From IMG/VR virus record IMGVR_UViG_3300033144_005032, positions 1 to 37,514 of that record: 37,514 bases of DNA; one strand, written 5' to 3'. Both the position numbers and the translations under genes were made by a program. This document shows, piece after piece, positions 30,173 through 35,538 of the stretch; position 1 is the first letter of the stretch, and every line of letters starts with the position of its first letter. The notes beneath the pieces were generated by a model. The model made no database searches. It saw nothing but the letters and a program-made list of their open reading frames with translations, and was not told the origin of the DNA. Source of the stretch: a virus.

Positions 30173-30495
30173 GGGCTTGGCGCGTCAAGGTTGTCCTTGA
30201 CCTCAAAAACCTCGATCTCGGAACGCCACTCACCAACGGGTGTAACTACGTACGCCTGAATCCGCCACTTTCCAGCCATGTCCAGGTCATCAATGATCGA
30301 CACGTACTGGATAACTCCATCGACCCCGTCTGTCTCGAATGTAGCAGCCTTGTCAACGGTTGTGCCGTCTGGCTTCTCGAACCGGATTTCTGTAGTTGTT
30401 GCAGCAGAGATATTGACAGCGTCGTCGTACTCGTCCACGATTGTGGGACGGAATACTGTACCGATGTCATCTACTCGGATATCAGCATGGGCCAT
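30169..30495 (-). CDS. BppU-like N-terminal (Ig-fold) baseplate protein
   Basis: Encodes 108 aa. The layout 'VFRPTIVDEYDDAVNISAATTTEIRFEKPDGTTVDKAATFETDGVDGVIQYV' and 'DMAGKWRIQAYVVTPVGEWRSEIEVFEV' is the Ig-like N-terminal domain of upper baseplate proteins (BppU family), often a free-standing protein in phages. It may connect receptor-binding parts to the baseplate. AAGGAG lies upstream (12 nt), overlapping the end of the large repeat gene. Last gene of the minus-strand fibre operon. Confidence 0.75.
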   Translation of the reverse strand: MAHADIRVDDIGTVFRPTIVDEYDDAVNISAATTTEIRFEKPDGTTVDKAATFETDGVDGVIQYVSIIDDLDMAGKWRIQAYVVTPVGEWRSEIEVFEVKDNLDAPSP

Positions 30496-30512
30496 GGCGT
30501 GATGTTACTCCT

Positions 30513-33500
30513 TCATCGGTTCCGAACTAGGACACTCTCGGTGTGTGTTTGGGCAATGCCCATTGTCTTTTTGTAGTCTTGCCTGATGCCCATTCTGAAC
30601 GCGACGATCTCAAGGGCTGCTTCTAGCGTAACCGCTGGGCCCCACACCGTGATGATGCCACCGATTGTCGGAACGTCGATTCCGCCACCCTGTCTCGGCT
30701 CGTGGATGGTCGGTGGCGTGTTGAGCAACGGAACCTGAATGTAAACTTCGCCTGTTGTGATGACGGGTTCGCGAACTTGCCCAACCTGAATGGTTGGTGG
30801 CGTGATTTGGAGCGCATCGAAGGATGGCGTGTGGACAGTCGGTGTTGCGTCGATCGAGGGGATTTGGACTGTAACAGTTGTAGTAATTGACGGTTCGTGA
30901 ACTTGTCCGACATTGATCGTTGACGGCTCAACTGTTATAGAAGTACTGAGCGTCGGGTCGTACAGTGTCGCCGATACATCAACCACTTCGACCTCAACGG
31001 AAACCGTGGGTTGAAGCGTCGGATCATATAGCGTTGTAGTCGCGCCAACGAGCGGTACCGTGATGTTGTGCGTTGAGTAGACGACAAGGTCGAGAACTGT
31101 CGCAGAAGCATCCAGCAACGGAATGGCAATGGTGCCTGCCGTCGAGATTCCTGGGTCGTGCAGCGTCACTGACGCGTCGAGCAGGTTTACAAGAACGAAC
31201 TGGTCTCCGATGACAACAGGTGTATGGAAAGTCGCAGAAGCATCCAGCAGGGGAACAACCACATCGACGATTGCATATACAGCGGGGTCGTGGATGGTCG
31301 CCGCGACGTCGATTGTTGGTGGTTCAATGGAGCTGGAAGCGTCGAGAGTTGGAGTGTAAACTGTTGGTGCGACATCAAGTAGCTCGACTGGTAGCGTCCT
31401 CCAGAGCTGTGTCGGCGAATGCAGTGTCGCGGACGCATCGAGGACGTCTGGGATGATGTAGGCCGCAGTGGTAAGTGTCGGATCGTAGAGGGCCGCTGAT
31501 GCGTCAAGCAACCCAACAGATACAACCATGTTGACGGTCGGGTCGTACAGCGTTGCTGAAGCGTCAAAAACTGGCGGCTGTACCGTGATGTCAAACGCTG
31601 GTGCATGGATCGTGGCCGAAGCATCAAGCAACGGAACATGTAGGAGGTGGTAAATCTGTGTCGGTGGGTACAGCGTCGGAGATGCATCAATCGTTGCGAA
31701 CTCGATTTCACGCTGAACAGACGGCAGGTAAACCTGACCAACCTGAATGACATCTGGTGTGATGTAATTCGTGAGAACAAGTGTCGGTTCGTGTAGTGTC
31801 GCCGAAGCGTTAAGTAAGTCGAGACTGACATTTTGGATAATGTTCGTCGGTGCGTGAAGCGTCGGCGACGCGTCGATGGACGGAACGACCACGTCGACCG
31901 TTGAGTAAACAACAAGGTCGTGCAGCGTCGGCGAGGCGTCAATTACTGGTGGAGCGACTGTGCCCGCGGTGTCGATCCCCGGCACGTGAATCGTTGCCGA
32001 CACATCCAGCAAATCAACGAAGACGTACTGGTCGGTGAATATGACCGGATCATAGAAACTGGGCGACGCATCAAGGTGATCGACGTGAATAGTGGAATCT
32101 GTCGATGGTGTGTAGATCGTTGCAGAAGCGTCAAGCAACCCTACGGGTAGTGTTCTCCAAAGTTGTGCGGGCTCGTGAAGCGTTGCCGAAGCGTCCAACG
32201 TTGCAGGGGTGATCGCTGCTTGTACGGACGGCGAGTGCAGGGTTGCGGCAGCGTCGAGAACGGGAATGTATAGGAGGTGGTAAATCTGTGCTGGTGCGTG
32301 CAGGGTTGGTGACGCATCGAGGTGGTCGATCGGTGCGTCGATCGTTGCTGCCAGTGTCGGGTCGTAGAGAGTTGCTGATGCGTTGAGAACGTTCGGGTGA
32401 ACGTTGCTGACCGTTGTTGGTGAGTGCAGCGTCGGTGTTGCGTTGATGACGTCCGCGAATGTGACTGCGTATGTTGGTGCGACAACTGGTTCGAGGACAG
32501 AGCCAACAGCGAGGAGCGGCATCGCGACGGCGACGGTGGCATAGAGTGTGGGATCAGAGACTGTCGCAGCAGCCGCCAAAAGCGGCACGACAACGGTGAC
32601 CGCACCTCGCTGAATCTGGGGATCGTAGAATGTTGGTGCCGCGTCAAGGAGCGGCGGATCAATTTGTGACTGTTGTGTGGGTGCATAGACTGAAGTCGGA
32701 TTCGACAGTAACGGAAAGTACAAAACGTGATAAAGCTGTGCGGGCTCGTGAAGCGTTGCCGAAGCGTCCAACGTTGCAGGGGTGATCGCTGCTTGTACGG
32801 ACGGCGAATACAGGGTTGCGGCAGCATTGAGAACAGGAGGGTGCAGAACGTGGAATAGTTGTGACGGGGCGTGTACTGTTGGCGATGCATCAAGTAGTGG
32901 CACGGGCACGTCAACGGATAGAGCAAGGGTCGGCTCTCCTATGGACGGCGCTTGATCAATCCACGGAATATCGAGTATGTGGTAAAGCTGTACGGGTTCA
33001 TGGACAGTACCGACGTTGAGAACAGGAATGTCGAGTATGTGGTAAAGCTGGGCGGGTTCGTGGATAGTTGGGGAAGCGCCTAGTAAGCCTGGTGTAACAA
33101 ACTGCTCTTGAGCCAAGGTTGGTTGATGGATCGTTGGGGAAGCGTCTAGGAGGCCGACTGGCAGGGTTTGCCACAACTGTGTCGGCTGGTGAATCGTTGG
33201 GGACGCGTCAACGATTGGCGGCGTGATCGTGTTGATCGTGCCCAGGCTTGGTTCGTGAATGACAACACCGACATTGAGTACCGGAATCCGCAGAATGTGA
33301 TAAAGCTGAACGGGTGCGCGGATAGTCGGGCCAACGTCAAGTAGTGGCGCAACAACGACAACCTGTCCTGGAGCCATCGTGGGTTCGTGAACCGTTGGCG
33401 ATACGGCTACGAGCGGAATCGTTACATTGTACGATGCGGCGATGGTCGGCTGGTAGGGAGAAGCCGTCGAGTCGATGTGCGGCAGCGTGATGTCGTATGA

Positions 33501-33866
33501 AGCAGCAAGGGTCGGTTGCTCTACGGCGGCCGAAGTATCCAGCAATGGAATATGCAGAATGTGATTGATCTTTGTCGGTGCCCAAATGACCGGGTTCACC
33601 GTAAGGAGCGGGACCTCGACAATACCAGTAACGTCTACGGTTGGTTCGTAGAAAGAAGGCGACGCATCCAGTAGTGGTACGTGGATGTAGCTGTCGGCTT
33701 CGGGTGTGTGGAGGGCTGCCGACGCATCAAGGAGCGGCGGCGTGATCGTGGCTTCCGCCAGCGAGGTGGGTTCGTGAACAACAACACCCACGTTAAGGGT
33801 CGCGGGCGCGACGAAATCTGCCCTAAGGGGCCTTGGGAGGATGAACGGGATAGCGGTATTGGCCAC
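30513..33866 (-). CDS. Giant LLDAS-repeat fibre protein, about 49 repeats
   Basis: Encodes 1117 aa from a GTG with AGGCGG five nt upstream. After 17 residues ('MANTAIPFILPRPLRAD') it is an almost unbroken array of about 49 units, mean length 22 residues: about 6 variable, hydrophobic/Pro ('xxVPLLDASATLHxPTxx'). The last 45 residues differ ('TLEAALEIVAFRMGIRQDYKKT') and are helical and charged. Each unit has two short strand-like segments bounded by Pro, so a beta-solenoid or a trimeric beta-spiral rod is a reasonable guess; this is inference. It would make a long rod on the tail. The codon-level repeats are partly near-identical (71 bp). No enzyme motifs, no Cys, few charged residues. It lies between a coiled-coil gene and the BppU-like gene. 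Confidence 0.7.
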   Translation of the reverse strand: MANTAIPFILPRPLRADFVAPATLNVGVVVHEPTSLAEATITPPLLDASAALHTPEADSYIHVPLLDASPSFYEPTVDVTGIVEVPLLTVNPVIWAPTKINHILHIPLLDTSAAVEQPTLAASYDITLPHIDSTASPYQPTIAASYNVTIPLVAVSPTVHEPTMAPGQVVVVAPLLDVGPTIRAPVQLYHILRIPVLNVGVVIHEPSLGTINTITPPIVDASPTIHQPTQLWQTLPVGLLDASPTIHQPTLAQEQFVTPGLLGASPTIHEPAQLYHILDIPVLNVGTVHEPVQLYHILDIPWIDQAPSIGEPTLALSVDVPVPLLDASPTVHAPSQLFHVLHPPVLNAAATLYSPSVQAAITPATLDASATLHEPAQLYHVLYFPLLSNPTSVYAPTQQSQIDPPLLDAAPTFYDPQIQRGAVTVVVPLLAAAATVSDPTLYATVAVAMPLLAVGSVLEPVVAPTYAVTFADVINATPTLHSPTTVSNVHPNVLNASATLYDPTLAATIDAPIDHLDASPTLHAPAQIYHLLYIPVLDAAATLHSPSVQAAITPATLDASATLHEPAQLWRTLPVGLLDASATIYTPSTDSTIHVDHLDASPSFYDPVIFTDQYVFVDLLDVSATIHVPGIDTAGTVAPPVIDASPTLHDLVVYSTVDVVVPSIDASPTLHAPTNIIQNVSLDLLNASATLHEPTLVLTNYITPDVIQVGQVYLPSVQREIEFATIDASPTLYPPTQIYHLLHVPLLDASATIHAPAFDITVQPPVFDASATLYDPTVNMVVSVGLLDASAALYDPTLTTAAYIIPDVLDASATLHSPTQLWRTLPVELLDVAPTVYTPTLDASSSIEPPTIDVAATIHDPAVYAIVDVVVPLLDASATFHTPVVIGDQFVLVNLLDASVTLHDPGISTAGTIAIPLLDASATVLDLVVYSTHNITVPLVGATTTLYDPTLQPTVSVEVEVVDVSATLYDPTLSTSITVEPSTINVGQVHEPSITTTVTVQIPSIDATPTVHTPSFDALQITPPTIQVGQVREPVITTGEVYIQVPLLNTPPTIHEPRQGGGIDVPTIGGIITVWGPAVTLEAALEIVAFRMGIRQDYKKTMGIAQTHTESVLVRNR
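32164..32234 (-). repeat. 71-bp exact repeat, copy A
   Basis: Identical to 32737-32807, and the match continues with few changes for about 20 bp more. Both copies encode 'ITPATLDASATLHEPAQL'. Confidence 0.9.
32737..32807 (-). repeat. 71-bp exact repeat, copy B
   Basis: Second copy of the 71-bp block, 573 bp from copy A, same orientation and frame (573 = 191 codons). Recombination between them would remove or add about nine repeat units without a frameshift. Confidence 0.9.
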
Positions 33867-33911
33867 GTATCCCGCCTAGCTAGTAGACGTGAACCTCAGG
33901 TGAGGGGCGAG

Positions 33912-33943
33912 TTGAAAGAAGCTCGAAGACTTATGCGTCTTCG
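33912..33943 (-). terminator. Possible weak terminator after the coiled-coil gene
   Basis: A 7-bp stem (CGAAGAC / GTCTTCG) overlapping the stop codon, followed on the minus strand by AGCTTCTTTC. The T-run is broken, so termination would be weak or this could just modulate expression of the giant repeat gene. Confidence 0.35.
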
Positions 33944-34125
33944 GCAGGTACCTCTTCAAGTACTGGTGCTTCTTCTTCATCGTCTCCTGGCTCTTCCAAA
34001 AGCTTGCGGTTCTTGATCTGTGCGATCAAAAGTGACTGCCTGAGAAGAGAGTTTTCTCGTTGCAGGTCTGCCACAAGTTCTTGCAGGAACTCTTCCTGAG
34101 TTACTTCTACGTCTCGTGTAGTCAT
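33931..34125 (-). CDS. Small coiled-coil protein, 64 aa
   Basis: Encodes 64 aa. Residues 8-43 form a heptad-patterned helix ('FLQELVADLQRENSLLRQSLLIAQIKN' with L/I at a and d), then a highly acidic tail ('EEPGDDEEEAPVLEEV'). GAGGT precedes the ATG and a promoter with a clear -10 lies about 38 bp upstream. It could act as an oligomerisation or assembly partner for the giant repeat protein encoded next. No family recognised. Confidence 0.65.
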   Translation of the reverse strand: MTTRDVEVTQEEFLQELVADLQRENSLLRQSLLIAQIKNRKLLEEPGDDEEEAPVLEEVPAEDA

Positions 34126-34162
34126 GGGTTGTTACCTCGTAGGTGTTAGCTGAACGTCCCAC

Positions 34163-34191
34163 AGTATAGCAGCCCCTTGCGTCGTGCCTAT
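34163..34191 (-). promoter_or_regulatory. Extended -10 promoter inside the inverted fibre module
   Basis: TATACT (34163-34168) preceded by TGC; the string CTGCTATACTGTG matches CTGCTATAGTGTG of the ParB-like promoter at all but one base. The -35 (ATAGGC) is poor. It would serve the coiled-coil and giant repeat genes. Confidence 0.5.
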
Positions 34192-34235
34192 CTTCTTTTT
34201 GCTTGTGATTTTGGTGCTTCCCTCGCGATTTCTTC

Positions 34236-34448
34236 TTATGACGTGAGTGTGTCGTCTGGTGTTATTGCTACTGCGGCTTCTGCTTCCTGTGTTTCGACAC
34301 GCCAAACGATGTGCTTGATGTGCTCAATCAGTGCCGTCTTTGCATTTGCAGCCGATTCGTTCTCAACGGCGATGTTTGCTGCTGCGCAGAGGCCATGAAT
34401 GACGCGGTCAAGCTGTTCTGCCGGAATTGTGAGTGTGATATCTGCCAT
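34236..34448 (-). CDS. Unknown small protein, 70 aa
   Basis: Encodes 70 aa from the ATG at 34448, which has AGGAGA 6 nt upstream; the longer frame to 34481 has none. It begins 'MADITLTIPAEQLDRVIHGLCAAANIAVE', a strand followed by an amphipathic helix, then a helical region and an acidic/Thr-rich tail. Similar 'I.IP......VI...C' short proteins occur in phage tail clusters from memory; function unknown. A promoter lies between it and the next gene. Confidence 0.65.
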   Translation of the reverse strand: MADITLTIPAEQLDRVIHGLCAAANIAVENESAANAKTALIEHIKHIVWRVETQEAEAAVAITPDDTLTS

Positions 34449-34498
34449 TGGTTTCTCCTGTGTGTTTGCTGGTTTTGTCAAGCTCGAATCTCATACTT

Positions 34499-35248
34499 TT
34501 ACGGAACCCAACTTGATCCGTTGTAGGACTTGAGAAGCCCTGTGTCCCAACTTGATCCGTTGTATACTTTCATGACCCCCGTATCCCAACTCGAACCGTT
34601 GTAGACGCTGGTGGCTGCCGCTGCTCCCTTGAACGTCGCAATAGCTGCGGCATGATACGAGGTAGCACCAGTCCATGAGAAGGAGGGATTCAGTGCCGTC
34701 GTCGCTGACGTAATCAGATAACCACCACCCATGTTCAGTGACGAACCGTTGAAAAGGTCTCCGTTCTTTGTGAAACTGGAATCTATCGAATACGTCTTAT
34801 CGGGACCTGACCATTGGCCGTGAAACGCCACGGCAACCTCGTCGGCTTGTGTCAAAGTTCCGGTCGTTCCCGGCTGAAACGAAGAGAAGCTGCTCTCAGA
34901 ATAAGCATTATTCACTTTGTCTAATGGTGACGTTATGGCTACGCCCGAAAATTCGTAACAGATGAGACCATATTCTTCATCACCACTATAGGTAAGCGTC
35001 ACTGTTGACGATTCTGAAGCACCAGCAACTTTGTAGTAGATGTAGCGGTTCAAATAGCCCGGACCAGTCTCGCCCGATACGGCCGTTGACCAGCCGGACG
35101 GCGCTCCAGAACTGGTCGTGCCTCCCCACGACATAGCGACAAGCAACGAACCCTCTATTGGGGACGAATCGAATGTAATCGCAATCTCGTATGGAGAGCC
35201 GGGATAGTTCACCGTTGTTGTTTTTGCCTGAGTGAATGCAATAGCCAT
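34499..35248 (-). CDS. Beta-sandwich tail adhesin with C-terminal YNGSSW repeats
   Basis: Encodes 249 aa from the ATG at 35248, overlapping the previous stop (ATGA). Residues 1-205 are beta-rich: 'AFTQAKTTTVNYPGSPYEIAITF', 'GSLLVAMSWGGTTS', 'YIYYKVAGASESSTVTLTYSG', 'LICYEFSGV', 'ATSYHAAAIATFKGAA', the pattern of a widespread phage surface-binding domain. The C-terminus has three 13-residue repeats, 'YNGSSWDTGVMKV'-like, at an exact 39-bp period. Probable adhesin or fibre tip. Enzymatic residues are not visible. Confidence 0.7.
   Translation of the reverse strand: MAIAFTQAKTTTVNYPGSPYEIAITFDSSPIEGSLLVAMSWGGTTSSGAPSGWSTAVSGETGPGYLNRYIYYKVAGASESSTVTLTYSGDEEYGLICYEFSGVAITSPLDKVNNAYSESSFSSFQPGTTGTLTQADEVAVAFHGQWSGPDKTYSIDSSFTKNGDLFNGSSLNMGGGYLITSATTALNPSFSWTGATSYHAAAIATFKGAAAATSVYNGSSWDTGVMKVYNGSSWDTGLLKSYNGSSWVP
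34507..34610 (-). repeat. 39-bp tandem repeat encoding YNGSSW units
   Basis: Three copies with the same block (TACAACGGATCAAGTTGGG-like on the minus strand) starting 39 bp apart (34507, 34546, 34585 on the plus strand). Confidence 0.85.
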
Positions 35249-35538
35249 CAGCCACTCACCCGCCCAACTTTCGAGCCAACAGCCGATGCGTTCGTTCCCG
35301 GCTTTGTTCCGCCTGTGACGAACTTGCGCTGTCCCGGTGGTATCCCGATTGACGATTCGGCAGTTTGTGCAGGAATCGTTATCGACTGTCCAGTTTTGTC
35401 CTTCCACTCATACTCAATCGGCCACGGATCATCGGTGAGGTTGGCGTACACGATACTCGTCGCTTCGTCCGCAACCGAGTCCACCTCTAACGCAACATAC
35501 CGGCTTGGTCTTGAGTCAATGAGGTACCACAGAGCCAT
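35248..35538 (-). CDS. Small tail-cluster protein, 96 aa
   Basis: Encodes 96 aa from the ATG at 35538, which overlaps the TAA of the long fibre gene (TAATG); the frame upstream of it is part of that gene's shadow. Sequence: 'MALWYLIDSRPSRYVALEVDSVADEATSIVYANLTDDPWPIEYEWKD', then 'ITIPAQTAESSIGIPPGQRKFV', a compact beta domain. The end 'GSKVGRVSG' is Gly/Ser-rich. No family recognised; probably a fibre-associated protein or an Ig-like decoration. Confidence 0.7.
   Translation of the reverse strand: MALWYLIDSRPSRYVALEVDSVADEATSIVYANLTDDPWPIEYEWKDKTGQSITIPAQTAESSIGIPPGQRKFVTGGTKPGTNASAVGSKVGRVSG

Larger units (their letters stand above)
30650..33815 (-). repeat. Array of about 49 coding repeats (60-72 bp)
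   Basis: Counted by eye from the protein: about 49 units with the core L-L/I-D-A-S/x-x-T/x-hydrophobic-H/Y-x-P-T. Units differ in length (about 20-25 residues) and DNA identity is high only for some pairs. Confidence 0.85.

Noticed and set aside
30650-33815. CRISPR-like array of regularly spaced repeats
   Set aside because: The repeats are in-frame protein-coding units with variable spacing and no unique spacers; they are part of one long open frame.
20630-33815. Diversity-generating retroelement acting on the fibre genes
   Set aside because: No reverse transcriptase, no template/variable repeat pair with adenine-specific changes, and no IMH-like element was seen.
34476-34481. TTGACA on the minus strand before the 70-aa gene
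   Set aside because: No -10 hexamer at 16-18 bp; the ribosome-binding site of the gene occupies that place.
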